From Chryseobacterium rhizoplanae (lineage in GTDB: Bacteria; Bacteroidota; Bacteroidia; Flavobacteriales; Weeksellaceae): a DNA stretch of 64,000 bases. The notes below the pieces were generated by a model that had not been told where the DNA came from, did not search any database, and saw nothing but the letters and a program-made list of their open reading frames with translations. The position numbers were made by a program, and so were the translations under genes. Location: assembly GCF_900182655.1 (NCBI RefSeq), contig NZ_FXTC01000003.1, forward strand, positions 186,001 through 250,000, written 5' to 3'. This document shows positions 31,769 to 41,036 of the stretch, piece by piece. Position 1 is the stretch's first letter. Every line of letters starts with the position of its first letter.

Positions 31769-33103
31769 TTATTTCTTAAGTTCTTCTAAAAATTCGTCGT
31801 GAGAAATTTTAGTTTCTTTTTTGCTCGCTTTTTCAAGAATTACATCTTTCAATTTAGCCATAGCTACTTCAGAAGAAATTTGTCTTACCTGCTCCTGGTC
31901 TTTCAACATTTCAACAGCATATTTTTGGATTTCTTCATCACCTAAGTGGTGGATTCCGTAGATTGCCAATTGATTTTTAACTAACTGCTCAGCCTGAGCC
32001 AATACATCAGCATAGTCAAGGTTGATTTCGTTTTCAGTCATCAATTTACCTTCGATGATCTGATATTTCAATTGGTTTTTCTCAGCTTCAAGAATTTCTT
32101 TAGCCTGTTCTTCAGACTGGATATTCTGGTTAGAGAATAATAACCACTTCACAAGGAATGATTCAGGAAGTTTTACTTCTTCTTTATCAGTTACCTGCTC
32201 TAATACTTTATTCACAAAGTGAACATCAGCATTTTGCTGGAAGTACTCATCTAATTCAGTTTTCACTTTATCTTTAAGCTCTTCTTCAGTCTTGATGTTT
32301 CCTTCTCCGTATACTTTGTCGAATAAGTCCTGGTTAAGTTCAGCTAGGTTTAATGTATAGAAGTCTTTTACTTTTACTTCTACTTCATTGTGGTGTAGGT
32401 GCTCTACTTCTTCTTTGCTGAATCCTAATTCTTTAGCTAATTCTTCATCACCTGCAAGCGTTTCTTTTGTTACTTTTACAGATCCATCCATTTTCAAACC
32501 TTTTACCAATTTGAAAGCTTCTTTGTTTTCAGCTGTAATGGTAAGGTTTTTTGGGTGGTGGTGGTGCTCTCCTTCAGCATCTTCTTCCACAACCTGAGAA
32601 ACTTCTAAAGCAATGTAAGAATCCTTAGTGATTTTATCTTGAGGAACCTGCTCAGCGAAACGCTTCTGCATGTTTTCAATACTCTTGCTGATTTCTTTGT
32701 CAGAAGCTTCTACTTTGTAGTGAGGTGCTTCATATTTAGCTAAATCTATAGTGAATTCAGGCTCATATCCTACTTCGAAAGCAACTTCTAATTGATCAGC
32801 ATTGTAATCTAATTCGTTTACTGGCTGAGGAACAGGCTGACCAACTAATCTTAATTTGTTTTCATTAACATAGTTGTTTAAAGCATCAGAAACTTGTCTG
32901 TTGATTTCTTCGAATGCAATACCTGCTTCATATTGTTTTTTAACCATACTTAAAGGCACTTTCCCTTTTCTGAATCCAGGAACTTGCGCATTTTTAGCAT
33001 AATTAATCAACTGCTTCTCTACTTTTTCTTTGTAGTCAGATTTTTCCAATGTTACTGTAAGCAATGCACTTACGTCATCATGGTTTTGTGCGGTAACCTT
33101 CAT
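31769..33103 (-). CDS. tig: trigger factor
   Basis: 444-aa ribosome-associated chaperone that meets nascent chains at the exit tunnel. The ribosome-binding signature GFRKGKVP is at residues 43-50. The middle PPIase-like domain is diverged from FKBP and includes a run of four histidines (EDAEGEHHHHPKNL, about 180-183), a natural poly-His patch that could bind metal. The long helical C-terminal domain follows. Length is normal for Bacteroidota. A TATTTTTG box at 33126-33133 is the probable promoter. clpP and clpX, often near tig, are not in the window. Confidence 0.94.
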   Translation of the reverse strand: MKVTAQNHDDVSALLTVTLEKSDYKEKVEKQLINYAKNAQVPGFRKGKVPLSMVKKQYEAGIAFEEINRQVSDALNNYVNENKLRLVGQPVPQPVNELDYNADQLEVAFEVGYEPEFTIDLAKYEAPHYKVEASDKEISKSIENMQKRFAEQVPQDKITKDSYIALEVSQVVEEDAEGEHHHHPKNLTITAENKEAFKLVKGLKMDGSVKVTKETLAGDEELAKELGFSKEEVEHLHHNEVEVKVKDFYTLNLAELNQDLFDKVYGEGNIKTEEELKDKVKTELDEYFQQNADVHFVNKVLEQVTDKEEVKLPESFLVKWLLFSNQNIQSEEQAKEILEAEKNQLKYQIIEGKLMTENEINLDYADVLAQAEQLVKNQLAIYGIHHLGDEEIQKYAVEMLKDQEQVRQISSEVAMAKLKDVILEKASKKETKISHDEFLEELKK

Positions 33104-33125
33104 TATTGATTAAAATTTTAGGTTG

Positions 33126-33133
33126 CAAAAATA
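33126..33133 (-). promoter_or_regulatory. -7 box of tig
   Basis: Minus strand TATTTTTG, 22 nt before the ATG at 33103. Confidence 0.45.
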
Positions 33134-33198
33134 TGAATTTTTTATGAAAATCACCCATTTAAAATCAACTTATAACGCCAAATATTGTTAAATAAAAA

Positions 33199-33220
33199 AC
33201 CACCGGAGAATTCCGGTGGT
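33199..33220 (-). terminator. terminator of the TonB receptor-lipoprotein unit
   Basis: Stem ACCACCGGA/TCCGGTGGT with a 4-nt loop and a T6 run on the minus strand. Confidence 0.88.
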
Positions 33221-33239
33221 CCAAACAAGATTAATTATC

Positions 33240-33812
33240 CTAATTACTTAGGTTGTATTTTGCCTCAGCATCAGTTTCTCCTCCTACTACGCTTCCCCAT
33301 GCAGTTCCTGATTTAGCATCATTTACGCTTTGAGGAGAGTGAATAAGTGTTAATTTTAAGAATGGAGCCGTTCCATCAACAGCTTTTACCACTGTCCACT
33401 TTGTTCTTAGTCCTACTCTTTTTCCATCGTTTCTAAGATCACTTCCATCTGCTCTTTCTACCGTAATATTAGATTTTGGAAAATCAAATATTAAAAAGTG
33501 CTCGTTTTTAGCATCAATGATTTCCTGAGTAGCATCTTCATTTCCGTTTTTGAATTTTGCCTGAACAGTATACGTCTTACCATTTGTAAGCGGAATAGTA
33601 GGTGTTCCTCCTGCCCCGATACTGTAATCATAAGTCTGGGTAGTTCCTGCAGCATCGTCTGTTACCAGCAAAAGAATATTCGTAAGTTCTTCCTGAGGAA
33701 GGTCATCTTCTTCTGCAGACCCATTCCTCTGACAAGAAGTAACAGCAGTAACAGTAATAAATAAAACGGCTAATAATTTGATGATATTTTTAGTATTGAA
33801 TAGATTTTTCAT
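33240..33812 (-). CDS. outer-membrane-associated lipoprotein (putative metal-binding)
   Basis: 190-aa lipoprotein: signal peptide ending in the lipobox VTSC at about residues 24-27, then an acidic linker (NGSAEEDDLPQEELTN). The mature domain has ILLLVTDDAAGTTQTYDYS, GKTYTVQAKFKNGNEDATQEIIDAKNEHFLIFDF, a pattern I associate with the flavobacterial lipoproteins often annotated as type 1 periplasmic binding fold proteins that accompany TonB receptors. It starts 51 nt after the TonB receptor gene on the same strand and shares its terminator. Ligand unknown; metal or heme is a guess from the locus. Confidence 0.7.
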   Translation of the reverse strand: MKNLFNTKNIIKLLAVLFITVTAVTSCQRNGSAEEDDLPQEELTNILLLVTDDAAGTTQTYDYSIGAGGTPTIPLTNGKTYTVQAKFKNGNEDATQEIIDAKNEHFLIFDFPKSNITVERADGSDLRNDGKRVGLRTKWTVVKAVDGTAPFLKLTLIHSPQSVNDAKSGTAWGSVVGGETDAEAKYNLSN

Positions 33813-33863
33813 TTTTTTAATTTTAAAATTGTAAAATTTTGATTGAATTGTTTTTTGAAATTT

Positions 33864-36248
33864 TTAGAATTTGTATCTAAAATTTAAAATAAAGTTTCTT
33901 CCTGCTTCATCTGCAAAGAATCTCAAACGGTTCAGATATTCTCTGTACGAAGTATTGAAAAGATTATTTACGATAAGTCCTGCAGAAAGATTTTTACTGA
34001 TGTTGATTCCGGTTTGGATATTCCAAAGTGAATATCCATTGGGCGGCGTACTGAAATCGATTTCCTTATCTACCAATTCGCCATTGACATAAAGCTCCAA
34101 CGATGCATTTCGAATCGGAAATCTGGTTTGCTTTACAAAAGTTTGGTTTTCAACAGTGAAATAGAAATTATTCCATTTCTCTTTTTTGAACTGCAATGCA
34201 TTGGAAAAATTAGGCGGCATCATTAAGATCAACGGTTCATTGTGAGTATCATCCTGTCCATATACATAACTTCCCTTTCCTACATAAGTAAGATCATCCG
34301 TAAGTTTCCAGTTGATGTCCAGATCTACTCCGTACATTTTCGCATCAATCTGCTGATACACCCATTCAGGGAATACTCCTCTGATAGTTCCTTTAATCCC
34401 CACCGGAATTTCATTAATGAAGTTTTTAGTGATGAAGAAATAAGGATTCACAGAAATATTCAAGCCTTTCAGAACATTGAACCTTGAATCTATATTTAAA
34501 TTAAACTGATGACCCTGCTCATTTTTCAATCTCATATCTCCCGTTTCGATCACTCCTGCAGAGTGATGCAGCCCATCTGAAAATAATTCAGCAACATTCG
34601 GAGATCGTCCCACCTTTGCATAATTAAATTTCAGATCAAAATTAGCATTAGGACGATATTCCAAACCTGCATTGAAAGAAACATTGTTGTAATTAAGCTG
34701 AGGACGTGTCAGCACTCTGTTCTGATCTGTTTTCACATAAAATTGTGGATAAATATCTGCATATGATTTCTCCCAGTCACTTTTATCATACCATTTGGTA
34801 ACATCATAACGGGTAAAATCATATCTCGCTCCTGCTTCAAAATTGAATTCAGGGGAGATCTTATATTTAAAAACAGAATATGCACCTGCAGAATATTTAT
34901 CATAATTCGGGATCAGACGTCTTGCTTTGGTTGCCGGATCTGAATAATTGTTTTGAAAACTTGCATCAATTCCGGTTTCTAAAGACCATTTTTCTCTTTC
35001 TAATAAATCATTAAGATTAAACTGATGTGTCATCAGTTCCAGGTCCAGTGAAGGAGTATCACTCAGTTCACCTCTTCTGATATCATATTCTTGTCTGTGG
35101 TTATACTGATAACTGTATGTTGCAGATAGCTTTCCTATATTTTCAAATCGTTTGAAAGCGGAAACCTTTGCAATATGATGTTCAATAACCTGTCTCGGAT
35201 TATCAATATCATAACTGAACTTACCTGAATAGATGGGGGGATTAGCAGTCATTGCTCTGTCATAGTCTTCAGAAGTTGAAACATGTGAGTCTCTTAAGAT
35301 CCCAATATTCTGATTGGTCAGATAATAATCAAAAGAAATTCCTCTTTCATAGGTATTATTCTGAACAGTAAAATTGAAGGAAGAGAAATCCATCCCTGTA
35401 TTTTTCAGATTATAGTTCGGAGCACTCTGATCGCCCAGCTTCTTCATACTTCCGCCAGACTTTACGGCCCATCCATTTTTCCAGACTTTGGCAACATCCA
35501 CGTCCAGGCCAATGCCTCTTCCATTGGAGATTCCGGTAAGCCCTACTGAGCCTTTTATGGTATCTTTTTTAGGGAAAACTTCGGGCTCCATTACTACGAC
35601 TCCACCTATGGCATCACTACCATACTTCAAGGCAGAAGCCCCTTTGATTACATCGATATGCTGAAAGTTATTGATATCAACATTCGGTGCGTGTTCTACA
35701 CCCCATTCCTGCTCAGCAAGACGTACCCCATTGTTCAAAATGCTGATACGGCTTCCATAAAGACCATGAATAACGGGTTTCGAAATATTATTTCCGGTTT
35801 TTAAGGCCGTCACTCCTGAAATTTTAGATAATAAGTTCCCCAAATTATCTGTAGAGTTTTTCTCAATATCAGATTTATTGACTGTTTTGACTACCAGAGA
35901 ACCATTATTTTTATGACTTCCATGAATCGTTACCGTTTCAATATCCTTGACATGGTGTTCCAGCGTAATAACCAGCTGAACATCCTGATCAACTCCTATA
36001 TTTTCAGTATAATCATCACAATCAGGATGCTGAGCAATGAGTGTATACTTCCCTGCAGGGATCTTGTCAAAAGAAAATTTACCTTTCTTATTGGTTTTAG
36101 CTGTGAAGTTTCCGATTTTAATTACAGCATTTTCCAATAAGCTTTTATCGTGAAAATCCTGAACGGTTCCTTCTACAGTATAGGTTTTTTGTGCACTTAT
36201 AAATACTGATCCGCAAAAGATCAGCAACAGGCAATATATCAATTTCAT
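33864..36248 (-). CDS. TonB-dependent outer membrane receptor
   Basis: 794-aa receptor importing a substrate across the outer membrane with TonB energy. A signal peptide (LIYCLLLIFCGSVFISA) is followed by a carboxypeptidase-regulatory-like domain (YTVEGTVQDFHDKSLLENAVIKI, about 22-105). The plug domain comes next (DNLGNLLSKISGVTALKTGNNISKPVIHGL and IDVIKGASALKYGSDAIGGVVV, about 130-215), then a 22-strand barrel ending in the aromatic FRYKF. The plug form resembles Fe/Zn/Cu and heme receptors. The histidine-rich gene upstream and lipoprotein downstream support a metal-uptake locus; the substrate is inference. Confidence 0.93.
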   Translation of the reverse strand: MKLIYCLLLIFCGSVFISAQKTYTVEGTVQDFHDKSLLENAVIKIGNFTAKTNKKGKFSFDKIPAGKYTLIAQHPDCDDYTENIGVDQDVQLVITLEHHVKDIETVTIHGSHKNNGSLVVKTVNKSDIEKNSTDNLGNLLSKISGVTALKTGNNISKPVIHGLYGSRISILNNGVRLAEQEWGVEHAPNVDINNFQHIDVIKGASALKYGSDAIGGVVVMEPEVFPKKDTIKGSVGLTGISNGRGIGLDVDVAKVWKNGWAVKSGGSMKKLGDQSAPNYNLKNTGMDFSSFNFTVQNNTYERGISFDYYLTNQNIGILRDSHVSTSEDYDRAMTANPPIYSGKFSYDIDNPRQVIEHHIAKVSAFKRFENIGKLSATYSYQYNHRQEYDIRRGELSDTPSLDLELMTHQFNLNDLLEREKWSLETGIDASFQNNYSDPATKARRLIPNYDKYSAGAYSVFKYKISPEFNFEAGARYDFTRYDVTKWYDKSDWEKSYADIYPQFYVKTDQNRVLTRPQLNYNNVSFNAGLEYRPNANFDLKFNYAKVGRSPNVAELFSDGLHHSAGVIETGDMRLKNEQGHQFNLNIDSRFNVLKGLNISVNPYFFITKNFINEIPVGIKGTIRGVFPEWVYQQIDAKMYGVDLDINWKLTDDLTYVGKGSYVYGQDDTHNEPLILMMPPNFSNALQFKKEKWNNFYFTVENQTFVKQTRFPIRNASLELYVNGELVDKEIDFSTPPNGYSLWNIQTGINISKNLSAGLIVNNLFNTSYREYLNRLRFFADEAGRNFILNFRYKF

Positions 36249-36492
36249 TGTAATAGATTGATTGCGTACCCTTTTTTGATAGGTACAATTGTCGTTAAAA
36301 TTTGTGGGAAGGGTTGGGTTTGATTGTAAAATGTACGTTGTACAATATAAAAAAGTATAATGCTGATGAGAAGTTAGAAGCTGTAATTAAATATCAATTA
36401 CAAACTATCAGTTGTTTTCCAACAACTTTAAATCTTACACTTTAAACATTGAATTTTAAGTATCAAACTTTAAACCCTATAGAATCTATGAA
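36249..36492. promoter_or_regulatory. TonB receptor upstream region with small inverted repeats
   Basis: Contains GTACC-N11-GGTAC (about 36265-36285), ACAATTGT (about 36287-36294) and TGTAC-GTT-GTACA (about 36330-36343). These could be a Fur/Zur-type operator for the TonB receptor, but none matches a consensus I know in Bacteroidota. The rest of the 244-bp spacer is AT-rich and shows nothing else. Confidence 0.3.
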
Positions 36493-36849
36493 TTAGGAAA
36501 GTGCGGGCGGTCCCCGAAGCTGAAAAGTGAATTTGGTCTGAGACCAGATTTTCTCCTGGATGGCGATGATTTGTTTTACCTCATGGCTGTAATGCTCAAA
36601 AGTAAAACTGAATTCCTCAGGAGCTAATGTATGTCCGGTCACCAAAAAGTGGCAGGCCAGACAGTCGCCAGCTTTCTCTTTAGTAACTGCTTTCGTCACC
36701 GTGTTCTCAACTTTTTTAAGATTAAAAGCCTTAAAATAGTCTACCGAATCATGATGGTGAAAGCTTTGAGAAAGCAGCGCGAGGAAGTACACTCCAAACA
36801 ATAGCTTGGAGATAAAACTCTTTAGGTTTCTGCTTTCTTTAAAAATCAT
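36493..36849 (-). CDS. histidine/cysteine-containing small exported or membrane protein
   Basis: 118-aa protein with an N-terminal hydrophobic helix (FISKLLFGVYFLALLSQS), followed by HHHDSVDYF and a CLACHFLVTGH segment (about residues 62-75) typical of small metal-related DUF2946-like proteins. The His and Cys groups suggest binding of Zn, Cu or heme. The start is fixed by a TAATTTTG box 4 nt upstream. It lies upstream of the TonB receptor on the same strand, so together with the lipoprotein it makes a probable metal-acquisition locus. Function inferred. Confidence 0.65.
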   Translation of the reverse strand: MIFKESRNLKSFISKLLFGVYFLALLSQSFHHHDSVDYFKAFNLKKVENTVTKAVTKEKAGDCLACHFLVTGHTLAPEEFSFTFEHYSHEVKQIIAIQEKIWSQTKFTFQLRGPPALS

Positions 36850-36853
36850 GGTT

Positions 36854-36861
36854 CAAAATTA
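36854..36861 (-). promoter_or_regulatory. -7 box directly before the His-rich gene
   Basis: Minus strand reads TAATTTTG, AACC, ATG: 4-nt gap, leaderless-type arrangement. Confidence 0.5.
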
Positions 36862-36955
36862 TGAAAATAATTTAATTGTTTCCTTAAACTTTTATTAAAT
36901 TACTTGTAACTACGGATAATAAGTAGAAATGAGCGGGATTTTGTTACAAAAAAAA

Positions 36956-36983
36956 TGCTTCATAATTTTTAGTTTATGAAGCA
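36956..36983 (-). terminator. terminator of the ABC-F gene
   Basis: Stem TGCTTCATAA/TTATGAAGCA with a T8 run on the minus strand, 13 nt after the stop. Confidence 0.82.
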
Positions 36984-36995
36984 CTTCTATTTTAT

Positions 36996-38921
36996 TTAAT
37001 CAAGCTGGGTACCAAGATATTCCCACTCCTGTAGAGCTGTATCCAGGTCTTCCTTGGTTTTATTGTATTTTTCAAGGGTTTCATCGGAAGGGTTTTCTTT
37101 GGCAAAAGAAGCTTCCATTTCCTCTATTTTTGCTTCAAGTTCGGAAATTCTCTCTTCTACTTTCTTGATTTTATTCTGAATATTTTTCTGTTCTTTACTA
37201 ACGATATTCGAAGATTGACTGCTAGCAGCTGGTTTTTCTTCCACTTTTTTAGGTTCTACCTTTACTTCCTGATGAAGTTTGGCTTTTTCTGCAGAAATCT
37301 CTCTGATCGTTTCCTTTTGTCTGTATTCAAGGTATTCATTGATGTCTCCAAGGAATTCTTTCATTTTCCCGTCACGGAACTCATAAATCTTATCACAAAG
37401 CCCCTGAAGGAATTCCCTGTCGTGCGAGATGACAATTAAGGTACCTTCAAAATTCTGCAGTGCCAGCTTGATAATTTCCTTCGACTGAATATCAAGGTGG
37501 TTGGTAGGTTCGTCCATAATCAATGTGTTGAAAGGACGAAGTAACAGTTTACAAAGTGCCAGACGGTTTCTCTCTCCTCCGGAAAGTACTTTTGTTTTCT
37601 TAGTAACCGCATCTCCCTGAAAAAGGAAAGATCCTAATAAGTCTCTTACTCTAGGTCTTGTCTCTTCCGTTGCAGCATCTTCTGCTTCTTCCAGAACCGT
37701 TTTATTAGGGGTTAAAACCTCTTCCTGATTCTGTGCAAAGTATCCGATATTAACGTTATGTCCAAGATTCCATGTTCCTGAATAATCTTTAATATCTCCC
37801 GCCAAAATTTTAGCTAAAGTTGTTTTCCCCTGTCCGTTTTGCCCCAAAAGAGCAATCCTGTCTCCTCTCTGAACGATAAAGTCTACATCATCAAAGATTT
37901 GTTTTTGTCCGTAAGCTTTTCCCAGGTGTTCTGCTTCAAAGATGATCTTTCCGGGAACCATAGACTGTACGAAACGGATATTGAATTTTGAAACGTCTTC
38001 ATTATCAACTTCAATACGTTCTATTTTATCTAATTTTTTAATAAGTGACTGCGCAAAAGATGCTTTTGTAGCACTTGCACGGAACTTATTAATATTATCT
38101 TCCATCTGCTTGATCTCCGCATCCTGATTCTTTTTAGCCTGAATCAGTTTTTCACGGCGATCTTCTCTCATGACAAGATATTTGGAATAATTGGCTTTAT
38201 AGTCGTCAACTTTTTTGTTGTTGATATCAAAAGTACGGTTACAAACCGCTGTCATAAACTGTTTATCGTGACTTACCAGAACAATGGCTCCAGGATAGTC
38301 TTTCAAAAAGTTTTCAAGCCAGATGATAGATTCCATATCCAGGTGGTTGGTAGGCTCATCGAGAAGCATAATATCATTCTTCTGAAGAAGTAATTTTGCC
38401 AATTCTATTCTCATTCTCCACCCTCCGGAAAATTCATCGGTGATTTTTTGAAAATCGTCTGCTTTAAATCCTAAACCAAACAACACTTTTTCCATATCAC
38501 CTTCAAGATTGTAGGCATCGTGGTTCATTAAAAGGTCATTCAGTTCGGTCATTTTATTAATCAGATCCGTGTAGGAATCACTTTCATAATCTGTTCTTAC
38601 CGTCATCTGGTGATTCACTTCTTCAAGCTCATCTTTCCAGGCGTTGATCTGCTCAAAAGCCTGCATGGTTTCAGCCCAAACCGTTCTTCCTTTTACAAAA
38701 TCAAGATCCTGTTTTAGGAAACCGATAGTAACACTTCCTTCAGTCACAACTTCTCCTTCGTAGAAATTAATTTCTCCGGAAAGCATTTTCAATAAAGTGG
38801 ATTTTCCCGCTCCGTTTTTACCAACGAGACCAACTTTATCATCCTTTTTAATGGTGAAATTGACATTTTGAAATAAATAATTTCCTGAATGGTGTAATCC
38901 TAAACTTTGAACCGAAAGCAT
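36996..38921 (-). CDS. ABC-F family ATP-binding protein
   Basis: 641-aa soluble protein with two ABC ATPase domains and no membrane segment, as in translation factors EttA, Uup and ribosome-protection proteins. Walker A motifs: VGKNGAGKSTLLKML (about 33-47) and LGQNGQGKTTLAKIL (about 343-357). Signatures: FSGGWRMRIELA and LSGGERNRLALC. Walker B: DIMLLDEPTNHLD and NTLIMDEPTNHLD. The inter-domain linker (P-site tRNA interaction motif) and a Lys/Glu-rich C-terminal coiled coil (about 560-641) are present, closest to Uup/YdiF. A TATTTTTG box lies about 46 nt upstream. Confidence 0.94.
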   Translation of the reverse strand: MLSVQSLGLHHSGNYLFQNVNFTIKKDDKVGLVGKNGAGKSTLLKMLSGEINFYEGEVVTEGSVTIGFLKQDLDFVKGRTVWAETMQAFEQINAWKDELEEVNHQMTVRTDYESDSYTDLINKMTELNDLLMNHDAYNLEGDMEKVLFGLGFKADDFQKITDEFSGGWRMRIELAKLLLQKNDIMLLDEPTNHLDMESIIWLENFLKDYPGAIVLVSHDKQFMTAVCNRTFDINNKKVDDYKANYSKYLVMREDRREKLIQAKKNQDAEIKQMEDNINKFRASATKASFAQSLIKKLDKIERIEVDNEDVSKFNIRFVQSMVPGKIIFEAEHLGKAYGQKQIFDDVDFIVQRGDRIALLGQNGQGKTTLAKILAGDIKDYSGTWNLGHNVNIGYFAQNQEEVLTPNKTVLEEAEDAATEETRPRVRDLLGSFLFQGDAVTKKTKVLSGGERNRLALCKLLLRPFNTLIMDEPTNHLDIQSKEIIKLALQNFEGTLIVISHDREFLQGLCDKIYEFRDGKMKEFLGDINEYLEYRQKETIREISAEKAKLHQEVKVEPKKVEEKPAASSQSSNIVSKEQKNIQNKIKKVEERISELEAKIEEMEASFAKENPSDETLEKYNKTKEDLDTALQEWEYLGTQLD

Positions 38922-39003
38922 CTTAATTAATAATTAGTAATGAATAATGAATTTTCGGGTGCAAAAATACGGAAAAAGAAATGAATAGCCCAGAAATAAA
39001 AAA

Positions 39004-39024
39004 AGCTGCCCAAAACGAACAGCT
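39004..39024 (-). terminator. terminator of the 82-aa gene
   Basis: Stem AGCTG/CAGCT with an 11-nt loop and a T7 run on the minus strand. Confidence 0.6.
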
Positions 39025-39059
39025 CTTTCTTTTGCATGTGAAGTGATTTTATAAGATAT

Positions 39060-39308
39060 TTATCCCGGCGTTAGCGGCGGTGTTTTCTGCCCTGCTTCAA
39101 CCATAGCAATCATTTCTATAAGTGTTGCTTCAGCTTCTTTATATTTCACCTGTCTGATCCCATGGTTGGAACCTATTGCAACTTGCAATTCATTCAAAGT
39201 CTTAGCTTCGGACATTGTAATGGGTTTACTTCCATTTTTAATACTGATCTGGTATTCACAAGTCTCTAACAATTTGTTTGCTTTTTTAAGCCATTCTGAA
39301 ACTTTCAT
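39060..39308 (-). CDS. hypothetical protein, 82 aa
   Basis: Small, soluble, helical protein starting KVSEWLKKANKLLETCEYQI and ending in a Pro/Thr tail (GQKTPPLTPG). No signal peptide or membrane segment. Family not recognised. It lies 224 bp downstream of the Tle1-like hydrolase on the same strand, with a terminator-like hairpin between, so co-transcription is uncertain. A role as a partner or immunity-like protein of that hydrolase is possible but only a guess from position. Confidence 0.6.
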   Translation of the reverse strand: MKVSEWLKKANKLLETCEYQISIKNGSKPITMSEAKTLNELQVAIGSNHGIRQVKYKEAEATLIEMIAMVEAGQKTPPLTPG

Positions 39309-39475
39309 AATTATATTGTTTTTAGTGATTTGAGTTTATCTTCGATTTTTTATTAAACATTCACAAATGAACAATTCAAAGTAACGAGAATTAAAATCCA
39401 AAAACTACAGTATAACATACCAAATTTCAAATTCAGTACTTATACTCATTTGAGCCCGATATCTTATAATTAAAA

Positions 39476-39499
39476 GGGAACACCTAACATGATGTCCCC
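39476..39499 (-). terminator. terminator of the Tle1-like gene
   Basis: Stem GGGGACA/TGTTCCC (one G-U) with a 10-nt loop followed by TTTTAA on the minus strand, 34 nt after the stop. Confidence 0.6.
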
Positions 39500-39532
39500 T
39501 AACCTAAATTTAAAACTGAGAAGTTGTTGGTA

Positions 39533-40885
39533 TTAATTCTTAATTTCATTCAATGTAATAGCTGCTGGTGTTCTTAAAATGGAACGATCCCATATATCAT
39601 TATTGGGAACACTGGTTCCGTAGAGAAAATCTGCCACAAAACTGTCTTCCGGCAGATGGAGCTCAGCAGAAAGCCTTGTTTGGCCGGCTTGGTCAACAGA
39701 AGTACTGCTGGAAACATTTAATCCGTTATTGATCAATTCAATAGTAATTTCCCGCTGGGATCTTTTCAGAAAACTGTTGCTATAAAGTCCGAAATTTGCT
39801 GAAATATGGATATAGTCTGCAAATTTCCCGAAATCATAGATTGGCTTTTTACCCGCAGAAAGATCCTTTACATATTCTCTTATTTTGATATAAAACCAAC
39901 TGAGAAAAGGATGCTTATTATAATCTATTCCAAAATACGCATCGTTTTCTGTACTGAAAATGGATACTTGAGCATTGGTTTCTTCCAGCATCAGCTTTCC
40001 ATATACTTTTGAAAGGTCATTGTATACTTTATCCCGGCACAAATATGCCTGGGAAAGACCATTGGTGATCTCAATCTCATATCCGGAAAGCAAAGCATCC
40101 CAGATTTTATTTCCTTCAGCATTGGTTTTTTCATTCCTGATATCCGAAATATAATGATGCAGATCATCAATGTGAATGAAGTTTGTAGAAATATAAACAG
40201 ACTGAGGCCCTTCAAGATATCCTCCTCCGATATCGGCATGATCACCCGGCACAAAGATTTCTTTCCAAACGGAAGACGTATTTTCCAGTTTCTGATCCTC
40301 CATTATTTTTGAGTTCTCAAAAAAACCGGTAAGCGGAAAGAAAAACCGGCTTTCATTCACGGCGCAGATATGTAAAGCATTCTCTACCTGAGCAGGGATA
40401 TTCAGATTATAAGTATTAAAAGGTTTGGATTCTACCGTATCAAAAGCTCCTAAAAATTTTATTCTGCAATTTCCCGGAGAATAATGAGTTAAAAGCTGAT
40501 TGCAGAAAGTTCTTGCGAGCATTCCTCCTCTTCCGAATCCATAAATATAAAAATGGTATTCTTTTGTCTGATCATGAATAATCTGCTGTACAAAATCTCC
40601 CGCTTTCTGAAGTTTATCATCGGAAGAATATCCGTTACCATAAGGTGGATTTGCACATGTTGCCATAGCAAAATTATTATCTTCACTGCCTGTTACGGTT
40701 CCTATCCCTTCGATATATATTTTTTCATCTCCAATAAATAAACTGTATAATTTATAGATATTGGTGAACGTACCATAATAACTCTCATTGTTGTTCAGCG
40801 GTTTATCCGGTGAAAGAATATTTACCCCATTATTTCCTGTACCGTCAAAGAAAATCCCAACGGAAATCACTCTACTGCCATTCAT
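39533..40885 (-). CDS. DUF2235/Tle1-like alpha/beta hydrolase with altered nucleophile
   Basis: 450-aa protein with the Tle1 phospholipase-like layout: the oxyanion segment GIFFDGTGNNG (residues 10-20), the nucleophile-elbow position YIYGFGRGGMLARTF (114-127), Asp149 in LGAFDTVES and His216 in FVPGDHADIGGGY. In active DUF2235 enzymes the elbow reads GFSRG; here it is GFGRG, so the serine is Gly118 although Asp and His are kept. Tle1 proteins are type VI secretion phospholipase effectors or phage/host hydrolases. No signal peptide and no secretion genes are in the window. It may be catalytically silent or use another residue. Confidence 0.8.
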   Translation of the reverse strand: MNGSRVISVGIFFDGTGNNGVNILSPDKPLNNNESYYGTFTNIYKLYSLFIGDEKIYIEGIGTVTGSEDNNFAMATCANPPYGNGYSSDDKLQKAGDFVQQIIHDQTKEYHFYIYGFGRGGMLARTFCNQLLTHYSPGNCRIKFLGAFDTVESKPFNTYNLNIPAQVENALHICAVNESRFFFPLTGFFENSKIMEDQKLENTSSVWKEIFVPGDHADIGGGYLEGPQSVYISTNFIHIDDLHHYISDIRNEKTNAEGNKIWDALLSGYEIEITNGLSQAYLCRDKVYNDLSKVYGKLMLEETNAQVSIFSTENDAYFGIDYNKHPFLSWFYIKIREYVKDLSAGKKPIYDFGKFADYIHISANFGLYSNSFLKRSQREITIELINNGLNVSSSTSVDQAGQTRLSAELHLPEDSFVADFLYGTSVPNNDIWDRSILRTPAAITLNEIKN

Positions 40886-41012
40886 GTTTTTACTTTAATT
40901 TTTTTATTACAGATCCCGTTTGTGTTTTTTTCAAATAAAATCCCTAAAAGAGACATTTCAAAATAACAGAAGAAAAACAAGGTTAGGTAGAGTGAAAAGT
41001 ACCAAATAAAAA

Positions 41013-41032
41013 ATTCCGTATTTCTACGGAAT
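41013..41032 (-). terminator. terminator of the two-component unit
   Basis: Stem ATTCCGTA/TACGGAAT with a TTTC loop and a T6 run on the minus strand, 5 nt after the response regulator stop. Confidence 0.82.
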
Positions 41033-41036
41033 CCGA

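Noticed and set aside
31769..33103. The HHHH run in trigger factor as an engineered tag
   Set aside because: It is internal, flanked by native-looking sequence and in a domain known to vary; a natural low-complexity patch is simpler.
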